A DNA stretch of 64,000 nucleotides, from assembly GCF_000006565.2 (NCBI RefSeq), contig NC_031479.1:5234289-5298288 (forward strand), read 5' to 3'. A program made the translations under genes and the position numbers. Position 1 is the stretch's first letter. Every line of letters begins with the position of its first letter. A model generated the notes under the pieces. The model was not told where the DNA came from. It saw nothing but the letters and a program-made list of their open reading frames with translations, and searched no databases. This document shows positions 1 through 12,071 of the stretch, in pieces. This DNA is from Toxoplasma gondii ME49 (Eukaryota > Apicomplexa > Conoidasida > Eucoccidiorida > Sarcocystidae).

Positions 1-2039
1 GCGCCACTCAATGGAAGGTTCGCTATAATGTGCAAGCAACCACACACCAAGTTCTTAATATCGCCTTCTCTGTATATCCCAACCATAAATGAACTGCAGC
101 GCGGTATGCCGCTGAAAAGCCAAGTGTACCGGGCGAAGACAGTGTTGTTAAGGAACCCGCTGTCCATGACGCTGTAACGCGGAACACTGCGACGCGAAAC
201 ACCGTTGGGCGGCGGTTGTGGGAGCAGACACGCGCCGTCGTCGGAGGAGCGCACACCGTGCACCATTCAAGGGAGGTAGCTTTCGACAAAGTGAATCTGG
301 ACAACTCAGCTCCTTTATTTGACGCAAGAAGGATGTACTTTTGAGACACAGTAGAACATAACACCCCGGCATCGACTGTCCAGTTGCTCCTGCGCTTCAT
401 GGCCTGACCTGCACACGGTGCGCAGCACTTCCCTTTCAGTCAAACGGTGTCTCTCCCGAATCGATGAAATGAGCGGCTGTATAGTAAAGTTCTAGCGGTC
501 TCAGTAGGTTAAATCTCTAGTATTGGTAGGCGTTGACGGTTTACAAGCAGGGTGTTCTGACTCTGCACACGTGAGTCCGCTTGCCGAGTCATTTTTACTC
601 TTACTGCCGCCTTCGTATGAGCCGCGAAGACGACTGGGCGTGTCCGTTGGTTCAGATTAGGATGTTGTTTTAGTACAGAAGTATCCGCGCGCTGCCGCGG
701 TCAGTCCCCTCTTAAGCGCGCACTGTCTGAAACTTCTATCTGGAGCAGCGCAGTCATGTTGAGACTGGCGCAGACAAAAAGCATGTTCGGTGTAGGAGGA
801 GAGTCGGACGAGTTTGTCAAGCGTATTGCGAGACTTTTTGCAATCGAGAGGCTAACGTGTCGAAGTTGCGCTGTCTTCATCTGCAACTTGCACGACCTGC
901 AGTATGAGAGTTCCCAGAACGCTAATGGCGTTCGCCATGAAGCATACGGTGTGTGGCACTGAAAACACGGCAAACGGCAAGAAATGACGTGCCCAACGAG
1001 TGGAAGTTCATTACGAACATTGCCGGCACGCACTATTATCACACCGAATACGTCGTTACAGAGCTAGTGGTGGTTGGCTCAAAACGCAAAACGAGGCGCT
1101 GAAGAGAAAACAAAGAAGCAAGAAACTGGAGCCATGCACGTCTCGAAGGGCGGCAGAGGTCGACATGCGGGTGCTGACCAACCGCTTTATTTTCACCTGG
1201 TCACTATCCATCGGGAACAACTTTACGGGGGAACTTAGCTGCTAAAGTGTACAGGTGTCATGCTGTCCAGAATCATGAACTTCCGTCAGCGAGTTTTACT
1301 CTGCACTGGGGGGCGCGGTGCAACGATCCAAAATTCCCCCCACCCTGTGGTGCTGTCTCGTGCCCGGGCTCCCCGAGCCCCAGTTGCGCACAATCAGTAC
1401 ATACAAAGCACACGACAGCGAACCCACGCACACAAGTGGAAATCCTGCAGTTGGAACAAGTGGTTTGACGAGGTCTCTGATTCTACGTTTGTCGGCATCG
1501 CCTAAAGCTTTCCTGTTCTTTTACTCTAGGGGGTTAGCACAGGGTCATGATCTTAGCCACGATTGCTGCGTATCTTGACAGCACTTTGCACGGTTTACTT
1601 TTGTGTCTGCGGTTGGTCACGTCCAACAGAACACTGTCTCCTATCTTTCTGGAAGGAGGAGCTCCCACAGAAATGCCTTCGCTTTCCACTACGCAGGTGC
1701 AAGCGACAGTCCACTTCGCCAACCCTCCCTGCACGCTAGTGTGTGATCCGCGTGTTTGCGTGGCTTGATAAAAACCTGTGCTGAGAATTGGGTGTAGGGT
1801 TTGTTGAACGGCCTATTCGGTTATAATTCATGTGTAGCCGTGTACAGTGCAGCTACGCCAGAGACTGTGTTTAGCCTTTGTCTCCAGGACAGCACTCGCG
1901 CAGCGCGGTTGGCGCCACCGGCGAGTTTTGTCTCAATCGAAAATTCGCAATCCTTTTGATCTGCGACGCAGAAAACCCCTGAGGCTGAAGGGTTATGTAG
2001 CATGAACTCCGCTCGATTGCCGCTCTCTGCTGTGCTTCA
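1..2039. other. No supported gene; probable upstream region of the ABC transporter gene
   Basis: Only short open frames occur here, none longer than about 125 codons, and none shows a family motif or a convincing exon with splice sites. A 68-codon ATG frame at 756-962 (+) is mildly amphipathic but has no partner exon that I can see. An in-frame TAG at 1998-2000 closes the frame just upstream of the ABC transporter start, so the nearer part is probably 5' UTR and promoter. The first few hundred bases could hold the end of a neighbouring gene, but I cannot show it. Confidence 0.5.
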
Positions 2040-5000
2040 ATGGAATCGAGGTCACCAGGCACACTGCTCTGTCGTCCCCCGAGCAGTTCCTTCTGTCGAC
2101 GTGTGCCTCTGAACAGCCGAGAAAATGAAGGTACAGGGTCCATCAACGAAGCTTTTCTTTCAGGCGATTCACTTGATACCAGTGTTTCCTCTGAAGATCC
2201 GAGCTGTCTCGAGCCGTTGCAACACGGCCATCCAGAACCATTTGCACGGCCTAACGTACCAGGCGGCAAATCGTTGTCAACTGTTTCCGCCTCAGAATCC
2301 GAACACGGCACGGGCTGCTACCGTGAAGTCCCGACTACAGCCAATGTGACACTCTTCGCAGAACTGCAAGAGTCAGATGGGTCCTGTTCCAGGGTTAGCT
2401 CTCTCAGGTCTGAATGCGGTTCACCTCATGCATTAGTTCTACGAGATGGCATTAGCACTAAATGGAATAAGAGCACAGAACGACGTAGAGGTTGTCCCGC
2501 CTCGTCTTCCGCCTCTCAGCCCCATGTTTTACTTGAATCTCAAGCGAGCCCCGTTGATGGGGTTCCCGGTTCGACTGTCGGTAAGAAAGCTGAGGCTGCA
2601 GATGCGACCCGTGGGAATGTGCCGCCAAACGCGGACGTCGATCGTGGTTTCGAAAGCCGTAGTATCCGACGCACGTCGTGGAAATGCAGTGCCAATGAGT
2701 TTCTATACAAAACGATCTCACTAGAAAAAACATTTTTTGCCACGACGACGCGAGCTACGAGCCTTACTTAGTGGACTAGGGATTACCCAGCGTCTGTCAG
2801 TACGGGACCCCCGGCTACGCTTCATCTCCTCCAGGAGGAAGTAGTACATGCTAAATTCCGCTCTAGCTGACACTTTGTTCCTCCCAAAGCTGCCTGTTTC
2901 CGTCACACATGTCTTGGGGAGTCTAGTGTTCACGAAATCGGTCACCGGCTACTTGCTCTCGATTGCTGCTCTTTTGGGCTTCCAAACTCCTTCGTTGAGG
3001 CTGCGTAGAGACGAGAGACGCGACAAAATGCCATGAGATGATAACGAATGATAGATAACAGCACACACGCGTCGCGTCTGGGGCAACCGCGTCAGCAACA
3101 CTGACCATATGTCACCAAAATGACAAGGGATGATAATACTTGTTTCTTGTTCGTTGCCTTTAGGTTCGAAAGGTGCCGGTGACAGCCCAAGATATGAAGG
3201 TAATGCCGTTTCTCATGAGGATGGAACCTGCGAGGACGGTGTCTGTATTCGAGACAGCCTCAGTAGTACTCACGGACAGTCTTCGTGTTTTCGCCTGACA
3301 GAAATACGCGTAAGAGGATACCAACAACAACACCTACCTGCCCTTTGCCTGCCACACTCTCCCAGCCGCTGTAGTATAAGCTGGACCAGTTGGCCACCAA
3401 GTTCTGAAGACTCGGTCGACTCTGGAGGCGACTGCGGCACAGGGGTGGGGTGGTTTTGTGAATGGGAAGACGACACATGGGAATCACACACAACCGCACA
3501 AAGAGCAATGCTCTTCCCAGGAGATCCGTCATTTCAGACACCTGCCGGATATACGTATCCACAACTACCAGACCCTGATACTTTACCTACGCCGACGCTA
3601 TGGCATCAGATCAGATTGGCGAAAAAATTGTGGTACTTTACGGGACCTGATCGGCATTTAATGGCGACGGCAGCACTGTGTATGGTGCTTGCCGCTGCGG
3701 CGCACGTAAGTAGAGTGGTATGCAAAAAAACGCTCGTTCTCTGGAACACTGTGACCGAGCCACTGAGATGAGCTGGTGCAGCTGGGAAAAACGTGTGAAT
3801 CCAGCCGATTTCCTCGTGCAGGCTAAGTATACAATGATGCAGTCTTTGAGGCCGCGACCGTGTGGTTGTTTTTTAAGCATCAGGGCCCATCCCGCCGCTT
3901 GTGAGGCAGCCACGCCTGTTTTATCTAATGGAACTGCAAGAAATCGTGTTGCTTTGTTTGTCTGACAACTTCAAGGCAGTTGAGCATCTTTCATTTATTT
4001 GCAGATGGGATATGTTTGATAGCAGTCACCATATCAGGGGAGAAGGTCATCGTAAACACTGTCGACCAAGGTGCACTGTTTCTGCTCTCCTTTTCTAGTG
4101 ATCAGTGTCGGAATCAAAAACCCTTACCAACAAATTCATGAACTGTTCTTAATCCGCTATAATATGTGCACCAGAGCGAAAGCAACGCGCGGCTCTGTCA
4201 TGATCAGAGGAGATTTGCATGTTTGTGTTTCCCTACCTCGCAGGTTTGCATTCCCCATTTTGTGGGTACTGTGGTGGATACGGAAAGTCAAATGGAAGTC
4301 AAGCACGCCATCATTTGTCTTGTACTGGCAGCAGCGATTCACGTGTTGCTAAATGGACTGAGAGCGGGCTTGCTACATCTGGCTCTGGTTAAATCCAAGC
4401 TGCGCTTGCAACAACGTCTTTTCTCTCGTCTTCTCATGGCAGACATGAATTTTTTTCAGCAGCATGCTCCCGGCGGGTTGTCAGCGAGGCTCTGTGTCGA
4501 CTGCTCGAAAGTCTGCGACATTTTCTTGATGAACCTGAACGTATTCCTCAGGTCACTCATGCAGATTGCTGGTAACTAGTGCTTTCAGGCTCGCTCTTAC
4601 ACCAACAGAGAAAAACTGCCCTATCTGGCGGATCGTCCTGTTATAACTGCATAAGTGGTATTGGAACTGATTTGGTTTGGATGAACTAGAAGGAGAATGC
4701 CAATAACAAGAGAGCTCACTTCTACGGCCCCATTCAATCTTTTCAAGGTGTGATTGTGGATCATATGAAACCCAGAGGGAGCTTATTCATTGTCCGTGTC
4801 TTTGTCTCGACTCAGTGGAGTCGCCCTCCTAAAGTGGATTCGACTGCAGTTGTAAATACCTTCAATATCTTCTTGCATAGGCCGCAAATTATCAACATCG
4901 TTGACACCGGGGCATGTGTGTGCAATCAGGGTACCTCCAGCGTTCAAGGTGACCCCTACGGGTAGACCCAGGAAATGGCGGTCGATAACGAGAATATGTG

Positions 5001-8000
5001 GCTTCAGTTGTTGTTTGTGTCTGCTACTGACAGGCATTTTGGTGTTCATGGCCGGAATGAGCAAGGAGCTAGTGCTTGTCGTCTGCTTTAGTCTTCCTGT
5101 TTTCTTCTGGGGAGTCCACCAGGTTGGCATGCGTACTCAGCGGCTCTCGACGTTGGCGCAGACATGCCTCGCTGACTCCAACAAGGTGGTACATGACGTT
5201 CTGTCGAAGTAAGCAACGCATGTTTAACCCAAGACTACTATCGGCAAGTGTTTTTTGTTTACCATACTTGCCTTCAAAATGCAGATTTGCGATATTAGTT
5301 GTTCCTGTGAATCATTCTTCCCCTCACTGGCAAATCTTCCAAAAACAGATCCCTCCCCATCTTTTCCTATTTCGCCCTATTGTCCTCTGTTGTCGACGAA
5401 GCAGCTATATAGTATACATTATCATCATCACTTCGAGAGGAAGGAACTTCCGGCAAAGTCACTTTTCGTCGGTGCCAACATATTGTGGTGTAGTTGCATC
5501 AACAGCATGTTTCATCAACATGCGGCAATTTGATGGGAAGGTCGCACACATGTGATATTGGATGCGCAGCATACTTTCAACAAAGGTCCACACAGGCGAG
5601 CTCCGAGAGCTGCAGCGTTTTGGTGAACGATCAAAACGCTATTTCTGTATAGAGAAACAGAAAGCGCTGCTCAACAGCTGCAACCAGTTATTGATAACGG
5701 CGGTGCCACAATTCTGCACAGTTGTGCTCCTAATTGTGGGAGAACGGTTGGTGAAGCAGAACAGGGTGCCGGTGGGCACATTGGTTACCTGTATGCTGTA
5801 TCAACAGCAGCTTGCATCCGCGTTCAGTAGCGTAGGAAACGTGTATTCTACTTTCATGGAAGCCTTCGGAGCAGCTCAATATGTTATCTCCCTGATCGGT
5901 ATTAAACCTGAAAGCGGGTACTACCTTCCTCGTTTGATGCCATACTCACGGGCCTTGAAGGAACAAATGGAGCCGATGCTAGCAGCTACACAACCAGACA
6001 CGGAGGTCAGCCCTATGGAGACCAAAGTCAATGACCAGAAACCCATGGGAGAGTGGCGAGCTTGTTATGTTCATACCGACGTGGACTACTTTGAAGTTCA
6101 AGGGGAGATACTCTTCTGCAACGTGGTATTCCGTTATCCTGGGAGACCTGCAATTCCTGTCCTCAATGGTGTTAACATTCACGTCTTACCAAAGGAGGTA
6201 CGTCTGCACGAGAGACGAAAACTGTTGCGGGAGTGCAAAGTAAATCGTGATATTTCTTGCGGGCATTTACATTCCCTAAAGCCTCAACCACGCTCACAGA
6301 CTAGCTGTAGATCCCTATAAGGGGCTGTACCGGTGATGGGCCTCCCGGACAGAAATAACAGCTTCAAACAAAAGTTTAAGTTACGGACATCTCGACTTTT
6401 ACTTTCATCAACAGGGAGCGCCAAGTGATCTTGAAGGTCAACACGAGCGTAGTTCAGGGGCGTTGGCTTTCCTCGTAACGGATAGACCAGAAGCTGGATT
6501 ATTAACATGTGGTGTCTGACTTCTTTACAGTTCGTTGGAGTGGCAGGTGCCAGTGGAAGCGGCAAGACGACACTGCTGCGATTAATCGACGGCCTCGTTC
6601 ATGCTGATCAAGGCGCGGTTTTTTTAGATGGTCGAGATGTTCGGTATCTGGATCCCATGTGGTTGAGAAGGTATTGTCACTGCAACCTCAATAAACTACT
6701 GTTTACACAGCCGCTGTCCCCCCAATATCATATCTTAACTACTCCAGACCGTTCCATAATCACACTGCTGTTGCAGTCGGTAGCACCAACCCACGGTGGC
6801 ATTCACTGCCTATTAACGGTTGTTGCGTCTTAGCCCTTGAAGCAGTTCATGCCTTCAGTGTAGTTGACACAGCATCGTGGCATGGACTGTCGGGAGCGCC
6901 AATTAATCAAATAATCGTCCTCGAATGTCTGGCGCACCAGATTAAAACTGCTGGCATCGTAATGCCTTGAGGGCCCAGACCGGGACCGTAACCGAGGAGC
7001 CTCTGAAGCCAGCCTTCTTGAGTTGCTCCGAAGTTACGTGCTAGAGGCTACATCGGGGTCTGTAGAGTAGAGCCTCGTAGGCCTATATGTTCTGTGGTCT
7101 ATGATCATTAAGCGTGTCAATTCGCTTGCGATTCAACTACGTTCTTTGATGGCTACCACCACTTGGGGGGGCGCTCATAACACGCACGGGCGTGGCAATG
7201 TCAGCAGCCGACGCTTGCCAAAATGGATTGGTGTCCGACTTTGTCTTGAGGCTGTGTATATGCGCAGACAAGTTGGGGTTCTTTGGCAGGACCCAGATAT
7301 CATGTCAGGCACAGTGCAGGACAACTTGTACTATGGAGTGGGAAACCCGGCTCCTCTGCCCTGCTACAGCAACGAAGTCTGTATGCGAGCGAAAAAACTC
7401 AGATTCACTGAAACTGTAAGCAGTGGTTGCATGGGAGCGTAGAATAGTTATGTGGAAGATTACGCCGCCGTGGGCAACTGTAGCAATTTAAATGGCACCT
7501 CAAGATGTGTCGAGCGCTGCACTAGATAATAGCAGGCGTACTTCTTCACTGATCATGGGCGGAACCTTGTTGGACCACAAGTATGTAATGTAGTAGAGCA
7601 GGATTACATAGTAGGAGGCAAGCTCTTCTCCAGCTGTTTTTACAGTTCCCTGCAGGTTACGATACCGAAGTGGGCGAAAAAGGCAATAAACTGAGCTGCG
7701 GCCAGCGAGTGAGGTACGGCTGTGGCAGCATGCTCCTTTCCTCTTGCCAGCCGCAAGCCTACATCAGAATCCTTGACACTGTTCTTGGCACAGTTTCCTG
7801 TGGCAAGTCTCTATTCTCTTGCGTCTCTGCTGCCCTCTGTACCAGGTTCAGTTGGGCGTTTTGTTCAGCGTGGTTCATTGCTTGCAACAAGGCGCCCGCA
7901 TCTGTCGTCTTAGCGCAGTGACAGTTGCAATGCTTCAGCAAGTCGAGCCTGACAACAGTTGATCGTCGTTACTGTGATTCGACCACCAACAGTACTTTGT

Positions 8001-9052
8001 CCATGTAAAGCTATCGTTCGTTCTATCAAATACGGACTAGCAGTTTTGTGACATATGCAAGTGCAATCAAAAACGGCCAGGGAAAAGTGTGCTACTTGTC
8101 GATCGGCGGATTAGACTTTCTCGAGAACAGAGCCATTGCGGCCATCAAATGCTTTCTTGTGTGCCTTTAACGTCTATCAGGGCCATGGCTTCTGTGTACC
8201 CCCGGGTAATTTCCTTCGCGAAGCAACCTGTGGAAGGCGGTTCTGTGGCTGCTGCACCTGCACTGAGTGTACCGTTCGGTATTTTTCCTTGTCAGACTGG
8301 CGCTTGCCCGCATTCTTAACCGACAACCGCGTATCCTACTCGTTGATGATCCACTAAAACAGATGGGAGCTGCAGGAGGAGATACTACGTTACAGGATGT
8401 GCTGCAGGCCCTCAGGGGACAAGTTACGATTTTGGTCACAGTCCGGAGGTATGTTCAAGCGCTCATGTCACAGTTATTAGTTCAGGATTTGGCCAACGCA
8501 TTTTGTGAGGCCACCGAAAACGTAAGCGTAAGGGTGACAAAATGACACCCCTGTAGACGTGGCTTGGCAGAGATATTTTGTGGACGTAACTTGAATTCGT
8601 ATTCTAAAATAATCTCGAATTTTCTTAACAGTCACTGGTCAAGTGAAGTCGTATGCATATTAATGCCCTAAGCTGCGGTGATTTCCACTGCGAAGCTGGT
8701 GAAACGGAAACCGTTTTTTCGAGGTGGATGTTTTGAGCACATGAACGTGTCTGAAATGCCTCAGCCATTGTGGTGTCTTACAGGTGTGTCCTGAAGCGAA
8801 GGAGTATCCACAACCTATTCTCTGTAGCATGGCTCAGTCTGCCTATCGGTGAACTGTAATAATCGTCCATCAGAGGGGTGCCTATGTTGTGTATGCTCGC
8901 ACTGCAGTCTGGAAACAGCCAAGGCCTGCGACAGAATATACGTTCTGGAAAGAGGTGTCGTCGTGCAGGAAGGCCACCATGAATCTCTCATGCAAGAAGA
9001 AAGCGGAGCCTACCGTTCCCTAATCTTAACGGAAAAAATGCTCCACATGTAA
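2040..9052 (+). CDS. ABC half-transporter (ABCB/TAP type) with degenerate nucleotide-binding domain
   Basis: Ten exons join in phase: 2040-2580, 3164-3705, 4244-4571, 5034-5208, 5570-6197, 6531-6670, 7268-7415, 7646-7713, 8296-8448 and 8908-9052 (2868 nt, 955 aa). Residues 1 to about 340 are a Ser/Glu-rich, probably disordered extension. About 340-640 is a six-helix exporter domain, and the ATPase domain occupies about 700-955. Walker A is intact (GASGSGKT, 744-751), as is the Q-loop (Q792). The signature reads LSCGQ (850-854). Walker B is LLVDD, so Asp875 sits where the catalytic Glu belongs. The D-loop is lost (Gly881 for Asp), and the switch histidine is replaced (Val906). One TMD plus one NBD means it must dimerise. 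By analogy with TAP1 it is probably the catalytically weak half of a heterodimer. Substrate and membrane are unknown. The start is the first ATG after an in-frame stop. Not a pseudogene: all frames are open and all phases agree. Confidence 0.9.
3007..3020 (+). promoter_or_regulatory. Tandem AGAGACG elements
   Basis: Two back-to-back copies of AGAGACG (3007-3013 and 3014-3020) match the (A/T)GAGACG element described in Toxoplasma promoters. They lie in intron 1 of the ABC transporter gene. They could mark an internal promoter or be chance matches; only the match itself is seen. Confidence 0.25.
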
Positions 9053-10148
9053 CCTCCGGTCAAAAAGCTTGAACACAACCTTCCCTCGCTCACTGTTGTC
9101 CTTGACTGTCCAACTGAGTAATTCATCTCAAATGTGTCTGCCCAGATGTGGATGAAAACTACTGTCGCAGCAACAGGCCCTCCAGAAACGGCTTAAGGCA
9201 CAGCAGCACTTTGTCCAGATACATTTAATGAGGAGGATAACGGGAGAGGCAGAAAGCTTGACTGCCTCTGCGGTGCCGACACCCCATCTCCGGAGCAGGG
9301 GTCTTATCTGCATTGCCTCCAATATTTGCTTGGTTAGTGTTCCTAGGCTACTGATCCTTGGTGGGGCAGTTTCGGTTTCAGTGTGCCTTTGCTAGTACGT
9401 AGTGTCGAGATACCAAGAGACAGTGGTGCGCCCAGATGCACTGGTTCTCCTTCCTTAAAAATAAGACATCATTATTGTCTTGTACAGCACATTCTCTGGC
9501 GCAAGACTGCCTCTTTGGCATCAAGAAAAGGATGACGCCTACAGCTAAGAGCCATTCGCTACCCTCCACACGCCAGTCACCAACATCCTTACCGTCAAAT
9601 GGATTTGGAACTTCAGTCTACGTTAATCCGCGATGAGTAGTAGTATGGATTATCAGCTGTCACGGTTATCGGTCTCCGTTTACAAATGAGTCGCTGTCAA
9701 CAAACGCGACTGTCTCCTTCAGTGTGGTCTCACGCCGCTCATCCCGAGAGAAGATATAATCACATGGAAAGGTTGTAGTAGCAAGAATATATACTCACGC
9801 CTCGGAGCATGCAAAGCACGACCACATGCACGTGAGTCATCTCGAAATAAGAGGAGCGAAGTCTAAGTTGGAACACCGACTTGCATCATCATCTGAAGGT
9901 CTGGCATTGAAACAGGAAAACCGCCAAAAGTGCATCACTTGCCGAAGCCGTCACCGCCGTCGTTGTGCGCGATCAACGTTGTCACCAGAAAACAGACTTG
10001 GTGACTAAAGCTATCCAGGGTTCACGACGAGGCACAAAACCGGAGGCTCCAACAAATTTCCCTAACTTGAACCTCTCTTCATTCGGATGACGCACAAATG
10101 ACCATCGGCACTGATATAATTATGTTCCTCACCAAGACGATTGTTTCG
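9053..10148. other. Convergent intergenic region, ABC transporter to SOD
   Basis: This holds the 3' ends of two convergent genes. No open frame longer than about 67 codons or family motif is seen. It should contain both 3' UTRs; I could not place polyadenylation signals with confidence. Confidence 0.6.
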
Positions 10149-12071
10149 CTAGTTGCTTTCAAGTGCTTTCACCAAGTTCTCAGCTGCGAAACCCCAGTTG
10201 ACAACGCTCCACCATCCTGAAAAAACAACAACCGCGCACGTGTATATCGCCGATAACATGCTCGTTTCTCTATTGGATGCCTGCCGTTACCAACATGGAG
10301 TGCCACCTTGAAAGTGCACAGTAGGTGGCGTATCGAGAGACCCGCCTCTACGGGGCAAACACACATGACACTCAACAGAGGGTCATCTTGTCCCTGAAGA
10401 CCAACGCAGGAACAGGACAGCTTTTCACCTACCTTCAATGTACGCCGGCCTGTCGTTCTTCTTATCCAGGTAATATGCGTGCTCCCAAACGTCGCAGCAC
10501 AAGAGGGGGACCTTCATTGTATCTGTGATTGGCGTATTTGCGTCGTGCGTCTGTTCGAGAACAATTTTCTTTTGTTGCTTGTCCCAAACGATCCATGCCC
10601 ATCCTGAACCGAAATGGCCTGCCGCTAGTTTGGAAAACTCATCCTTGAACTGGGCGAAACTACTGAAAGCTGCCTCGATCTCTTTCTTGAGCAGGCCATC
10701 GGGCTCACCCCCACCTCCAGCGGAAGCTGGTTTCATGCTCTTGAAGTAGAATTCGTGGTTCCATGCTTGTGCTGCATTGTTGAAGATGGCTCCCGAAGAG
10801 TTCTTGACGATGTCTGGCACGACCGACAAGAGGACACACGACGAAAGACGCAGAGGAGGGTGTTTCAGGATTCGAAAGGGGGTCACACAGCTTTTTGCAC
10901 AACCTCTCCATTTCCGATTCATTGGCTGATGTTGCGTATCACACACATGCATCTCCCTGATACAGCATTCAGTCTCACGTCCTGGCGGTATACCGGACAG
11001 ATCCGCCGGGTCTCTACAGCCAAGTCACTGCTCACAGCTGTCGTTTACATCCACCTCACGTGTCTCGTGTGATATTTGAAGAAGCACTTTAAGCTGCTCT
11101 TCACACACTATCTACGAAAGAAAACTGTACGTTTGTCATTCATTCATTATTATAGGACAGATCACTGGGTAGCTTATCATCTCCATCTCCCCCTGGTCTT
11201 TTCCACTGTAGCATCGTAGTCTCAAGAGACACTCCCTCTCAACACAGCCTTTTTATCACACATCGCGTTTCAAAGACGGCTGACTTAACAGGAAACAAAT
11301 GCGAATGCTCCTCACCTTCGAGTGTCTTATCAGCGAACGGTGTGCCTTGAATGAAGCCTGAAGAAAGGCGTGAAAATGCGAGATAAAGGTATACGGAACG
11401 CGTCAACATGAATCGTTTTTATCAATTCACAACGCAATGAGGATTATACCGCCTCAGCTTACCAGCCTCCGTAGCAGCATCAGCTGGCAGCACCCCTACT
11501 CCCACCCCCGTTTCTGCTCTGACAGTCTTCTGTCCCGTGCTGCAGAAATATCACACGCATATTATTTCGTCATTCAAACGTGCAAAACGCTTCACAGCTG
11601 TTATGTGGTGGTTCGCACTACCCATGATAGCTGGCCACCGGCAGTTGACGTTAGTCACTACCTCACTCCGCAAACCAGGTTCAAATTTCACATCGTACCA
11701 TTCAACTTGTTGACGTAGGCAGCGTGGTGTTTTCCATGGTGAAAGCGAAGAGTCTCTGCACTGATGTGTGGCGCCAGGGCGTCTTCGGCGTACGGGAGGG
11801 GAGGCAGTGTGAAAGCACAGGCGTTTGTGGAGAAACAGTGGGCATCTCGCTGTAGGTAAGGAGACCGCACGTGGGCAATTCTGCCTTGCACAGTTTTGTT
11901 GCACGAAGAAAGCGACGCGGATGGAGGACACAAATGCAGAAAGCGAGACGTCACTTGGCGTGGGCCGTGAGACGTGGTGAGAGCAGCCGTCTCCAGTGCG
12001 AGGCCAATCGGCGCCGCGACTAGGGCAGCCGAAAGGCGGAGTGCTGGCACTAGGACAGCTGTGATGGACAT
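10149..12071 (-). CDS. SODB2-like: Iron superoxide dismutase with N-terminal organelle-targeting extension
   Basis: Four exons read on the minus strand: 12071-11699, 11357-11316, 10813-10433 and 10216-10149 (864 nt, 287 aa). The enzyme dismutates superoxide to oxygen and hydrogen peroxide. The catalytic part starts near residue 87 and is about the length of bacterial SodB. Metal ligands are His111 (in FHHGKHH), His158 (WNHEF), Asp246 and His250 (DVWEHAYY). Gln154 in AAQAWNH marks the iron type. Residues 1 to about 86 are an extra leader: a hydrophobic stretch at about 5-25, then a basic, Ser-rich segment with few acidic residues. That suits import into the mitochondrion or apicoplast. Toxoplasma has several Fe-SODs, one with an unusual mitochondrial leader, so SODB2 is my best match. 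The compartment is inferred. Confidence 0.93.

Noticed and set aside
23..400. 125-codon minus-strand ATG frame at the left edge
   Set aside because: No motif, no splice partner, and overlapping alternative frames. It could be the end of a neighbouring gene, but the sequence does not show it.
2040..9052. Reading the ABC transporter as a pseudogene because of its altered Walker B, D-loop and H-loop
   Set aside because: Ten exons are open, all phases match, and the total is a multiple of three. Selective change of catalytic residues with an intact Walker A and Q-loop is typical of functional degenerate NBDs.
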